DNA of 32,208 bases from assembly GCA_012521465.1 (NCBI GenBank), contig JAAYMI010000022.1:1-32208 (forward strand). The letters are read 5' to 3'. The notes under the pieces are model-generated. The model worked only from the letters and a program-made list of their open reading frames with translations, was not told the DNA's origin and made no database searches. Shown piece by piece: positions 1 through 7,973 of the stretch. Position numbers and translations under genes: made by a program. Numbering within the stretch: position 1 is the first letter of the stretch; every line of letters starts with the position of its first letter. Source of the DNA: Bacillota bacterium. Lineage in GTDB: Bacteria; Bacillota; Limnochordia; Darwinibacteriales; Darwinibacteriaceae.

Positions 1-200
1 GGTCCACGGAGCTGCGGCGCCAGCCTGCCACTACGCTGCCGAACAGAGCCGGTACAGCCGAGCAAACCAAGCTGAAGGGGCGGATGCTTCTCCACCATAC
101 CATCACAGGGCGCGCCGACATGCCTCAGGCCTCCCAAACCAATACTGGTTTAGTTTTCCCCGCTATGCGGCAGCTAAACCGCGACTGAGGCCCGGATCTT

Positions 201-1340
201 CTACATCTGCGGCTTGGGAAGGCGCACCGTGGCGATTCCTGCCGCCAAAGACATGCCCGCAAGCAGGAGTATTCCCCAGCGCAGGTTGACGAATTCGGCC
301 ACATAGCCAAGGATCCAGGGAAAGACCAGGGCGCCAAAGCCTGCAGCAGTTACAAGACCGCCCGAAACCTGCACTCGGGCATAGGGGTTTGCTTGGGTAC
401 CATTCAGCATTAGCATGGGGAAGATGGCTGACAAACCAAGTCCAGCTGCGAAGAAGCTGGCCAGAGCGAGCCACGGACTCTGCAAAGCAGCCGTTGCCGC
501 CAGTACTACGGCAGTAGCGGGAAACAGCACGAGCAGGGTGCCCCTGGGCTCAAACAGGCTGCTGAACTTGCCGCAGATGCCTCGCCCGACAGCAAGGCCC
601 AACCACATTAACGAAACGCCAACAGAGGCCGTATCTACTGGCAGCCCAAACTCCGCGGTAAGGTACGTTGTAGTCCAACCCATGAGAGCAACTTCGATCC
701 CGCAGTAGATGGTCATGAGAGCCACCAACAGCCAAAACTGTCCTTCCCTATAGATGTTTGCTGACGCTTTCTCATGAGAAGGCGGGGCCTCGTCCGGTGC
801 ATCTCCCCGCAGCAGCGCGCTCTTGGCGAAGGCTACGGCCAAAGGAAGGAAGGGAACGGCGCAAAACCAATAGGCCCACTGCCAGGCTCCCTGCCAGTTG
901 ATGGCTTGAGCCCAGACAAAGGGGCTGATGAGTGCCCCAACGCCGAAAGCGAAGTGCAGCCAGTTGAGGGCGGCGGTGCCCCTTTCACCCGGGATGCCTG
1001 CAACAGCCGCGTTGAGGCCAACATCAATAGTGCTGGAGGCATTTCCATTGAGGAATGCTGCGAGGATTACGGCCCACCAGTAAGGCATAAGAGGCAGCCC
1101 GAGGTGGGTTGCCGTCATGGCCAGGCTGGCCAAGACCAGCAGCAAGCGGTTTCCCGTAACCTTGGCAGCACTTGGATAAAAGGTGGAAGCGACTAAGTAT
1201 CCGAAAGAATGCAGCATAAAGAGGGACCCGGCGGTGGATAACGGCAGCGAGAACTGCTCAATTAAGAATGGTAGCGCAACACCGTTTACAGTTGCAGATG
1301 CTCCTAGAAAGATGAATGCTGCGTACGCTGTGAACTCCAT
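201..1340 (-). CDS. MFS transporter
   Basis: 379 aa, multiple hydrophobic segments with MFS-like pattern; AAGGAGG ribosome-binding site just upstream of ATG on the minus strand. Confidence 0.85.
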   Translation of the reverse strand: MEFTAYAAFIFLGASATVNGVALPFLIEQFSLPLSTAGSLFMLHSFGYLVASTFYPSAAKVTGNRLLLVLASLAMTATHLGLPLMPYWWAVILAAFLNGNASSTIDVGLNAAVAGIPGERGTAALNWLHFAFGVGALISPFVWAQAINWQGAWQWAYWFCAVPFLPLAVAFAKSALLRGDAPDEAPPSHEKASANIYREGQFWLLVALMTIYCGIEVALMGWTTTYLTAEFGLPVDTASVGVSLMWLGLAVGRGICGKFSSLFEPRGTLLVLFPATAVVLAATAALQSPWLALASFFAAGLGLSAIFPMLMLNGTQANPYARVQVSGGLVTAAGFGALVFPWILGYVAEFVNLRWGILLLAGMSLAAGIATVRLPKPQM

Positions 1341-1400
1341 GGAATTGCCTCCTTGTGCTAATCATACCACGAATGGGCAGCTTACGCCAGCACCCCCGCC

Positions 1401-1430
1401 TTGACTATTTTGTCGTCTCACAGCTATAAT
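1401..1430 (+). promoter_or_regulatory. Candidate sigma-A promoter for the T-box/trpS unit
   Basis: TTGACT (1401-1406), 18-nt spacer, TATAAT (1425-1430). Confidence 0.7.
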
Positions 1431-1436
1431 AAGGAA

Positions 1437-1672
1437 GAGATTACTATGCTGGACGCGATGATGGGGAATAGTAATCACGGGTGCTTTGGTAGAGAGAGTC
1501 GGCGGGTGGTGCAAGCCGAACCAAAGTCGTGGTGAATGGGCCCTGGAGCAGCGGCTTGAAAGCAGAGTAGGGCCGCCGGTTTCCCCCGATATCGGGAAGC
1601 GAGGGGGCTGGGTATCTCCAGCCAACTAGGGTGGCACCGCGATCATTCGTCCCTTGTATGGGACGTTTTTTG
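1437..1672 (+). promoter_or_regulatory. T-box riboswitch (tRNA-Trp responsive) with terminator
   Basis: AGTA and AGAGAG motifs, GGTGCAAGCC apical motif, GAA followed by TGG (1537-1539) then GGAGC, T-box AGGGTGGCACCGCG (1628-1641), terminator CGTCCC...GGGACG with T tract (1649-1671); immediately upstream of trpS. The 5' boundary is estimated. Confidence 0.93.
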
Positions 1673-1738
1673 TTTGTGGGGAGGGGAAGGATGGGGAGTA
1701 CCCTCCAGCAGACGTCAACTGAAGGGAGAACGTGGACC

Positions 1739-2824
1739 ATGGAAACACATGAGCGCCTCGACTACGGAACCTTTGCGGCAACACTGGAACGGAGCAAGCA
1801 GTTGGAACAGGACATACAGCAGAATCCGGCTAAGCACAAGATGCTCACAGGGGACAGGCCTACAGGCAGACTGCACGTGGGCCATCTCTTCGGGTCACTG
1901 CAGAACAGGGTAAGACTGCACAAGCTTGGCGTTCCCACATTCATTGTAATCGCTGATTATCAGGTTCTCACGGACCGGGATACCTACGAGAGTATTGCTG
2001 AGAATGTGCTGCAGCTCACAATAGACTACCTCGCGGCCGGGCTCGACCCACATGATGGGAAGACTTTCATATTTCCACACAGTCATGTGCCAGAGCTGAA
2101 CCAGCTGCTGCTGCCATTCTTGACACTGGTCACCATGGCTGAACTGGATCGGAATCCCACTGTCAAAGAGGAAATCGCAGCTGCTGGCCTGAAGCGCATC
2201 AACGCATGTATGTACACATATCCAGTGCATCAGGCTGCTGACATTCTGTTCTGTAAGGGAACAGTTGTTCCCGTAGGAAAGGATCAGCTTCCGCATCTGG
2301 AGTTAACCAGGACCATTGCCAGGCGGTTCAACAACCGCTTTGCCAAGAACAAGCCAGTGTTTCCTGAGCCCCAGCCGCTGCTGAGTGAAGCACCGGTCAT
2401 TCTAGGCTTAGATGGTGCGCAGAAGATGAGTAAGAGTCGAGGGAATGCGATCATGCTCAGTGCGGATGAGGACGAGACTGCACGGCTGATCAAGAAGGCT
2501 AAAACGGATTCTGACAGGCACATCACATATGATCCAGACAACCGCCCTGAGGTCTCTAACTTGCTGATGCTGGCTGCGCTATCTACCGGCCGCAGACCGG
2601 AGGAGATTGCGGAGGAAATCGGAGACGGCGGAGGCGGCCGCTTGAAGCAGGTCGTGACCGAATCCCTCAATGAGTATCTCCGGCCGCTGCGCCAGCGCCG
2701 CAAAGAACTGGAAAAGAATCTCGACTATGTGCGGGATGTGCTCCGCCAGGGTACTGCTGCGGCTCGGGAAGAGGCTATCCAGACCCTGAATGAGGTCCGG
2801 GAAGTCATGAACATGACAATTTAA
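1739..2824 (+). CDS. trpS: Tryptophan--tRNA ligase
   Basis: LTGDRPTGRLHVGHLFGSLQNR (HIGH-type motif) and KMSKS motif. The 1631 start in the ORF track lies inside the T-box; ATG at 1739 has an upstream GAAGGGAG ribosome-binding site. Confidence 0.96.
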   Translation: METHERLDYGTFAATLERSKQLEQDIQQNPAKHKMLTGDRPTGRLHVGHLFGSLQNRVRLHKLGVPTFIVIADYQVLTDRDTYESIAENVLQLTIDYLAAGLDPHDGKTFIFPHSHVPELNQLLLPFLTLVTMAELDRNPTVKEEIAAAGLKRINACMYTYPVHQAADILFCKGTVVPVGKDQLPHLELTRTIARRFNNRFAKNKPVFPEPQPLLSEAPVILGLDGAQKMSKSRGNAIMLSADEDETARLIKKAKTDSDRHITYDPDNRPEVSNLLMLAALSTGRRPEEIAEEIGDGGGGRLKQVVTESLNEYLRPLRQRRKELEKNLDYVRDVLRQGTAAAREEAIQTLNEVREVMNMTI

Positions 2825-2942
2825 CGGTCAACGAGGGGAGGAGCACATGCGGCTCCTTCCCGGATTGACACCCTCAGCCTTGTTTCCTGGATCAAGTTTA
2901 CATAATATCCCTTATGCGAAGTTAAGTCAGGAGAACGGCACA

Positions 2943-2993
2943 GACAAAATAAAGCACCCGACACAAACGGGAACGCGATCTGTGTTGGGTGCT
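2943..2993 (-). terminator. Candidate intrinsic terminator downstream of the P-II-like gene
   Basis: AGCACCCgACACA (2953-2965) pairs with TGTGTtGGGTGCT (2981-2993), 13 bp with one G-U; minus-strand tail TTTATTTTGTC. Confidence 0.6.
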
Positions 2994-3040
2994 AGTGCTA
3001 GCCTGAGATTCTTGTTGTCTCTTGGGGATGATCTTAATCC

Positions 3041-3376
3041 TTAATCCTTGTCCGATCGCTCGATGAACTTGCGATGCTGCAGCCCGATCAGCCGATTAAC
3101 ATCAAGCACAAATGCAATTCCAGCTCCGGGTCTATCGAGATGGGCTGAGTTTACGATAGTATCTAGAATTGTGTCGGTCTGATCATCCTTCGTCAGGATC
3201 ATGAGGATCTCACGGCTGCTCTCCAGTGTTAACCCAAAGAATGTCTTAGCTTCATGTGCTCCGGTACCGCGGGCCAAGAAAATTGTTCCACCTTGTGCGC
3301 CTGCCTTCTTGGCATCCTCCATGACCCGGTCTGCTTCACCACGGGGTAAAATTGCTATGATGCATTCATACTTCAC
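3041..3376 (-). CDS. P-II family nitrogen regulator-like protein
   Basis: 111 aa; P-II-like fold sequence (KYECIIAILPRGEADRVMEDAKKAGAQGGTIFLARGTG...GAGIAFVLDVNRLIGL); adjacent to a DUF1538 gene. Confidence 0.8.
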   Translation of the reverse strand: MKYECIIAILPRGEADRVMEDAKKAGAQGGTIFLARGTGAHEAKTFFGLTLESSREILMILTKDDQTDTILDTIVNSAHLDRPGAGIAFVLDVNRLIGLQHRKFIERSDKD

Positions 3377-3442
3377 GAGGGTTCACTCCCTTTGCGAAAC
3401 TGTGTGGCAATCCTACGGTCACTCTCTTATCGGCGGGTTCTG

Positions 3443-4132
3443 TTACCGCAACGCTACTCCCAATATGAGCAGGCACAGAACTGGACTGATTGCTACCAGA
3501 GCGACAAGGCCAAGACCATCGATCAACGGATCACGGCCTCCTATGCCTGAAGCCAGTGCTGTGCCCAGGGCCATCGTAATGGGAACTGTTATCGGCCCTG
3601 TGGTAACTGACCCGGAGTCGAAAGCAAGGCTGGAAAGGGTTTGCGAAGCAAATGGCAGTAAAGCCATTGCCAGTAGATAAAGCGGTATGATTACGCGGGC
3701 AAACGACCATCCCATAATAACTTTCAGCATCCCTATCACAAGCCCGAGTCCGACGCCAACCGCCACGATCTGGACAACCAGCGTTTTTGTCATCTGGCCG
3801 GCGGAAAGCTCTTCGACCTGAGTGCCGAGTGCCTGCAGCGAAGGTTCAGCAAGTGTCATGCCGTATCCAAGCACAAAACTGAAGGCTAAAATCAGCCACG
3901 CGCTGCCCGATGCTGTGAGGTTTTCTCCCACAATTGTACCTAAAGGCAAGAGCCCCCTATTTAGTCCTTGAATGAAGATAGTAAGCCCCACAATGGTAAG
4001 GACAAGTCCGGAAAACAGCTCCCTAGGGTTTGTCAAGGGTTTTTTCAAAACAAGGGCATTGAAGGCGAGCAAAAAAATAACCACTGGAAGCACGCTGATT
4101 AGCGTTTCTTTAAGCGGTGCCCAAATGGCCAT
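3443..4132 (-). CDS. DUF1538 domain-containing membrane protein
   Basis: Polytopic membrane protein with AEPSLQALGTQVEEL and FDSGSVTTGPITVP motifs. ATG at 4132 with GGGAGTG ribosome-binding site preferred over 4195. Confidence 0.8.
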   Translation of the reverse strand: MAIWAPLKETLISVLPVVIFLLAFNALVLKKPLTNPRELFSGLVLTIVGLTIFIQGLNRGLLPLGTIVGENLTASGSAWLILAFSFVLGYGMTLAEPSLQALGTQVEELSAGQMTKTLVVQIVAVGVGLGLVIGMLKVIMGWSFARVIIPLYLLAMALLPFASQTLSSLAFDSGSVTTGPITVPITMALGTALASGIGGRDPLIDGLGLVALVAISPVLCLLILGVALR

Positions 4133-4310
4133 TAACGTTTCACTCCCTCTGGATCGTTTTTTCTGTCTTTCGTCTGATTGATGCCTCCCGGCCACTCAGA
4201 ACAACCCTCCTCTTTTTTAGGATGGTGAATCTCTTAACATCTTCGACTCTCGCCTATGGCAACCCTCTCAAAATCAGACAATTAACCTATATTAGCCATT
4301 AGTAATATGG

Positions 4311-4676
4311 TCATTGGTAAGGATTCTGCACGACGGCTGCTTTTGGTGAAGAACCATCCACGATGGGCATCGCAATCACTTGGCCGGGATAGATCACCGC
4401 GTCGTTGAGACTGTTGAAGGCTTGGATAGCAAAGGTAACCGCCCGTGGATCTAGATTGGGATAGTACTGCCGTGCGAGCGTCCAGAGTGTATCACCAGGC
4501 GCAATGACTACTTGCAGACAAGGGTTCACGGCCGGAAACTCCTGTGCCCCGAAAGCTACTCGGCCGGGCTGTGCCGCAGATATGGCGAGTATCAGGATTG
4601 ATATCCCCAAGACAATCATGAAGACTGCAGCAGTTACACTATCGAGAATACGCTTCGCTTTTAAGTGCCGCCGCAC
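4311..4676 (-). CDS. yneA: LysM-domain protein, YneA-like SOS cell-division suppressor
   Basis: N-terminal TM, single LysM (VVIAPGDTLWTLARQYYPNLDPRAVTFAIQAFNSLNDAVIYPGQVIAMP); divergent from lexA as in Bacillus; GTG start with GGAGGG ribosome-binding site. Confidence 0.78.
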   Translation of the reverse strand: MRRHLKAKRILDSVTAAVFMIVLGISILILAISAAQPGRVAFGAQEFPAVNPCLQVVIAPGDTLWTLARQYYPNLDPRAVTFAIQAFNSLNDAVIYPGQVIAMPIVDGSSPKAAVVQNPYQ

Positions 4677-4689
4677 AGTTCATCCCTCC

Positions 4690-4768
4690 AAACATATGTT
4701 CTCTCCGCTTGCTTCTAGCATAATCCAGAACATACGTTTTGTCAATACCGATACCGAACATTAGTTTG
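4690..4768. promoter_or_regulatory. Three LexA (DinR)-type boxes in the yneA/lexA intergenic region
   Basis: AAACATATGTTCT (4690-4702), AGAACATACGTTTT (4727-4740), CGAACATTAGTTTG (4755-4768), compared with Firmicute CGAACRNRYGTTYG-type consensus. Confidence 0.85.
4717..4745 (-). promoter_or_regulatory. Candidate promoter of the yneA-like gene
   Basis: Minus strand TTGACA-17 nt-TATGCT with LexA box 2 inside the spacer. Confidence 0.7.
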
Positions 4769-4794
4769 ACCCTGATGGCCTGCGATGTTATAAT
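4766..4794 (+). promoter_or_regulatory. Candidate promoter of lexA
   Basis: TTGACC (4766-4771), 17-nt spacer, TATAAT (4789-4794); LexA box 3 overlaps the -35. Confidence 0.75.
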
Positions 4795-4836
4795 AAATAA
4801 AACGGACAGTGGTTCTGTCGGCTTCGGAGGGGTAAC

Positions 4837-5451
4837 ATGAGCAAACTGACCGATAGACAACAGCTTATCTTGGAGTTCATCCGCAGTGAGGTTGAGCGCA
4901 AGGGCTATCCCCCATCGGTGCGAGAAATCGGAGAAGCCGTTGGCCTCCAATCAAGCTCGACGGTGCACGGCCACCTGCAGCGTTTGGAGGAATTAGGTTA
5001 CATAAGGCGCGATCCGGCCAAACCGCGCGCCATTGAGGTCCTGAACAGCGAGTCCGGCGCCAGTCGCGTGCGAGCGGTGCACGTGCCGGTGGTCGGTCGA
5101 GTTACCGCTGGTATGCCCATCCTGGCCGTGGAAAACATCGAAGAATACTACCCAATCCCCAGTGATTTCGTGGAGCATGAAGATGTGTTCCTGCTCCGGG
5201 TGCAGGGTGACAGCATGATTGAGGCAGGGATCCTAGACCAAGACTTTGTCTTAGTGGAGAAGCGATCTACTGCCGAGAATGGCGATATCGTGGTGGCCCT
5301 GGTGAACGGCAGCGAAGCTACTGTCAAGCGTTTTTTCCACGAAGGTGACCACATCCGGTTACAGCCGGAGAACCAGAACATGACCCCTATTATCACCACT
5401 GATGTAGCCATCATTGGTCGGGTAGTGGGTGTATTTCGCCGCCTGCGCTAA
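4837..5451 (+). CDS. lexA: LexA repressor
   Basis: wHTH N-terminus ([58 protein letters not shown]), Ala-Gly cleavage site (GRVTAGMPI), catalytic QGDSM and Lys in [11 protein letters not shown]. Confidence 0.98.
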   Translation: MSKLTDRQQLILEFIRSEVERKGYPPSVREIGEAVGLQSSSTVHGHLQRLEELGYIRRDPAKPRAIEVLNSESGASRVRAVHVPVVGRVTAGMPILAVENIEEYYPIPSDFVEHEDVFLLRVQGDSMIEAGILDQDFVLVEKRSTAENGDIVVALVNGSEATVKRFFHEGDHIRLQPENQNMTPIITTDVAIIGRVVGVFRRLR

Positions 5452-5457
5452 GCGAAA

Positions 5458-5493
5458 AGGAGAGCAATGCCCAATTAGGATCATTGCTCTCCT
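5458..5493. terminator. Bidirectional terminator between lexA and the convergent gene
   Basis: AGGAGAGCAATG / CATTGCTCTCCT perfect 12-bp stem; T-rich on both exits; overlaps the last codons of the minus-strand gene. Confidence 0.8.
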
Positions 5494-5858
5494 TTATATT
5501 CTGAACGGGGGATCAGCCTTCCATTCTTGACTTTGCTGGCAATAACTTGATAGCGGCGGTCGAATTCAATCTCGGCTTCCAGTGGTCTGTAGCAGCGGGA
5601 ACCGATGATTGTCTTGCGGATAAAAAACTCTCCCGGCCCTTCTTCCCTATCTAGTCCTTCGCGGCGCTGGATCTCGCTAGTCTTGCGCAGCCTCAGTTTG
5701 ATGTGTTCCCCGCAGTTCTCGCACTCGAGGTAGATCCATAGAGCCTGCCCGTCATCTGTTGTGAATCCTACCTGCGGTCTCGGGCCAGACTGTGAGCTGC
5801 CGCCTTTCAGTCTCTGCAGAAGGTCAGCCAGAAATCCCATACCTCCACCTCCCCCCAA
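5481..5858 (-). CDS. Conserved-looking hypothetical protein with CxxC (CENCGEH) motif
   Basis: 125 aa; start may be the ATG at 5840 (MGFLADLLQRLKGG). Cysteines in ECENCGEH and SRCYRP. Confidence 0.65.
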   Translation of the reverse strand: MGGGGGMGFLADLLQRLKGGSSQSGPRPQVGFTTDDGQALWIYLECENCGEHIKLRLRKTSEIQRREGLDREEGPGEFFIRKTIIGSRCYRPLEAEIEFDRRYQVIASKVKNGRLIPRSEYKGEQ

Positions 5859-5865
5859 CTAGAGT

Positions 5866-6213
5866 TCATGCTTCTACTTGGGCATCAGTGGGCAGTTCTC
5901 CTGCTGAATGTACCTCATTTCTCCCTAGAATAGTGAAGAACGATTCGAGTGCTAGACGCTCTCCAGAAAGAATCGGATCATAACAAACAAGGGGCAGATC
6001 AGAGTACCGTTGCTGGGCAGCATGGTATGCTTGATCTACCCCTTTTGTCTGTACCACGTCAATCAGCCAGCTGTATACGCTCCTGCGGGCATTTGCCTGG
6101 GCCCGCCAGTATTCTGGATCAGGTGCGTACTGGCTGAGCAGCATGGCGTGGTCGGCCAGGATCGAGAAGCGTTTCAGCCCTTTTAGGGCATCAGCCTGTG
6201 CCAATTCAATCAT
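5866..6213 (-). CDS. Hypothetical protein
   Basis: 115 aa; ATG overlaps the stop of an upstream small ORF (ATGATTGA); ends 8 nt before the next ORF. Confidence 0.65.
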   Translation of the reverse strand: MIELAQADALKGLKRFSILADHAMLLSQYAPDPEYWRAQANARRSVYSWLIDVVQTKGVDQAYHAAQQRYSDLPLVCYDPILSGERLALESFFTILGRNEVHSAGELPTDAQVEA

Positions 6214-6376
6214 TTTTACCCTCTCCCTGCTCTGCTTTCAGGTAAACAAAGGTGGTCTTGCCCTCCAAGATGACCTCATAGTAATCGTACAGCTCGCCAT
6301 CTTTTGGAAACGTACCGAGGTAGTGGGCTTCACCAGCGAATGGCGGTACTGTTGGCGGTGTCAGGCTGCCAATCAC
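6206..6376 (-). CDS. Unannotated small protein (56 aa)
   Basis: Not in the supplied ORF track. Minus strand GTG start, AAAGGAG 9 nt upstream. Product MIGSLTPPTVPPFAGEAHYLGTFPKDGELYDYYEVILEGKTTFVYLKAEQGEGKND*. Stop overlaps the ATG of the next gene. Confidence 0.65.
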   Translation of the reverse strand: MIGSLTPPTVPPFAGEAHYLGTFPKDGELYDYYEVILEGKTTFVYLKAEQGEGKND

Positions 6377-6476
6377 ATTCACCAACTCCTTTCTGCCCTT
6401 AGTCCATGGTATTCTGAGCAGCGGTATTCTGTGTTTGTCTTTAGTATTGTGTTAAGGGTTGGTAGATATACTCAAT

Positions 6477-6499
6477 AAAAAAAGCCACGGTGTCGTGGC
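6477..6499 (-). terminator. Intrinsic terminator of surE
   Basis: Minus strand GCCACG-ACAC-CGTGGC followed by TTTTTTT, directly after the surE stop. Confidence 0.85.
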
Positions 6500-7297
6500 T
6501 TAGTCCTCTCTGGTCGGAACAAACTCCAGTTCAAGATGGGGCTTAAGTTTTGGAATTAGGTGGTGGTAGGTTAGGTCGAAATGTATGGGGGTAATTGAGA
6601 CATAGCCAGCCTGTACAGCGTAATAATCGACTTCCAAATCGCTTGGCTCGTCCAGTTCCCTTGCGCCTGTCATCCAGTAGTACAGCTTACCTCTAGGATC
6701 GCGCCTCGCTTCGACGCGATTGCGGAACTCCTGGTTGCCAAGGCGCGTTACTTTGATTCCTTTCAGCGCTTTGAATTCCACGTCGGGCACGTTGATGTTG
6801 AGCAGGCCGTCCGGGGGAACGAGCTGGTCACGCAGCAGGTCCACGTTGGTGCGGAACAGCTCAGATACCACCTCAGCAGCTGTCTTGAGGTACTTGAGCT
6901 CCCCGCCCACCTGCGATACGGCTACAGCGGGGATTCCCAGCAGAACCGCTTCGATGGCCGCTGACACTGTACCCGAATAGAGCACGTCTGTGCCCAAGTT
7001 TTCACCGATGTTTATTCCAGAAACAACCATATCCGGTTTAAGCCCTAATCCGTGTACCGCCATCTTTACACAATCGGCCGGTGTTCCATCCACCATAAAG
7101 CAGCGGTTTTCAAAGCCGGGAATCGCGTCCATTTTTTCCATCCTCAAAGGCCGGTCAACGGTGATGGCGTGACTCATGCCGCTCTGCTCGCGGCTTGGGG
7201 CGATCACGGTAATGTCCCCGAACGGCGCGAGGGCCTCAGCGAGGGTGCGAACACCAGGTGCGAATAGCCCGTCATCATTCGTAATAACTAGCTTCAT
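6500..7297 (-). CDS. surE: 5'/3'-nucleotidase SurE
   Basis: MKLVITNDDGLFAPG, VIAPSREQSGMSHAIT, VSGINIGENLG, LYSGTVSAAIEA motifs. ATG at 7297 preferred over 7309. Confidence 0.96.
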   Translation of the reverse strand: MKLVITNDDGLFAPGVRTLAEALAPFGDITVIAPSREQSGMSHAITVDRPLRMEKMDAIPGFENRCFMVDGTPADCVKMAVHGLGLKPDMVVSGINIGENLGTDVLYSGTVSAAIEAVLLGIPAVAVSQVGGELKYLKTAAEVVSELFRTNVDLLRDQLVPPDGLLNINVPDVEFKALKGIKVTRLGNQEFRNRVEARRDPRGKLYYWMTGARELDEPSDLEVDYYAVQAGYVSITPIHFDLTYHHLIPKLKPHLELEFVPTRED

Positions 7298-7311
7298 ATG
7301 CCTGACCATCC

Positions 7312-7968
7312 CTACTTATAGCTTGCTCGGTGGACGCCCGGCATCCCAACCAGTTCATCGATAAGTTGAACGCGGCGTGTGCGCGCGGCAAGTTCGATCT
7401 CTATATCTACCCGGGCTTCTCCCTCAACTTCGGTGGTCAACTGGACATTGTGGACGTTTACATCATGTTTCGCCAAAACCGCAAACACCTTGGCCAGTTG
7501 GCCGGGAGTGTCCTGCACAATAATGGTCAAAATCTCGTTCTTGCTCATGAGGTACGACCATTCCAGTTTATTGAGGAGCACGAGTGTTGTAACGACCAAT
7601 ACCGTAGCCACGATAGCCGCAAAATACAGTCCCGCTCCAACAGTCAGCCCGATGCCGGCCACCGTCCACAGGCTGGCAGCGGTAGTCAAGCCGCGGATTG
7701 TAGCACCTTCTCGCATAATTGTGCCCGCACCCAAAAATCCTATTCCGCTCACAACTTGCGCCGCAATGCGACCGGGATCGTTGGTGAAGCCTAGGCGCGG
7801 GAAGGCGTAGATCGACACAATCATGATTAAGGCAGAACCCATACCCACGAGTATGTGCGTCCGAAAGCCAGCGGGTCGGCCTAGGCTTTCCCGCTCTAGG
7901 CCAATAAGCCCGGCCAGCACCAGCGATAGGATTAACCTCAGGGCAACTTCCAGGTGAGTGATGTGCAA
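7312..7968 (-). CDS. MgtC/SapB family membrane protein with C-terminal ACT-like domain
   Basis: LAGLIGLERESLGRPAGFRTHILVGMGSALIMIVS motif; C-terminal VQDTPGQLAKVFAVLAKHDVNVHNVQLTTE. Confidence 0.88.
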   Translation of the reverse strand: MHITHLEVALRLILSLVLAGLIGLERESLGRPAGFRTHILVGMGSALIMIVSIYAFPRLGFTNDPGRIAAQVVSGIGFLGAGTIMREGATIRGLTTAASLWTVAGIGLTVGAGLYFAAIVATVLVVTTLVLLNKLEWSYLMSKNEILTIIVQDTPGQLAKVFAVLAKHDVNVHNVQLTTEVEGEARVDIEIELAARTRRVQLIDELVGMPGVHRASYK

Positions 7969-7973
7969 ACGAG

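Noticed and set aside
122-191. tRNA possibility for the 70-nt structure with a 7-bp outer stem
   Set aside because: No T-loop GTTCRANYC, no D-loop or anticodon-arm geometry, no CCA; not a tRNA.
2-289. Open plus-strand frame from the window edge (…NQYWFSFPRYAAAKPRLRPG…)
   Set aside because: Low-complexity, runs antisense into the MFS 3' end; no family recognised. Could be the end of a gene outside the window but unsupported.
774-1196. 140-aa plus-strand ORF
   Set aside because: Antisense to the MFS transporter; composition typical of a reverse-frame shadow, no recognisable motif.
1895-2703. Minus-strand ORFs of 133 and 139 aa
   Set aside because: Antisense to trpS, which is certain from its HIGH/KMSKS motifs.
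6143-6478. 111-aa plus-strand ORF
   Set aside because: Overlaps the minus-strand 115-aa and 56-aa genes, which have ribosome-binding sites and coupled overlap; no ribosome-binding site or motif seen on this strand.
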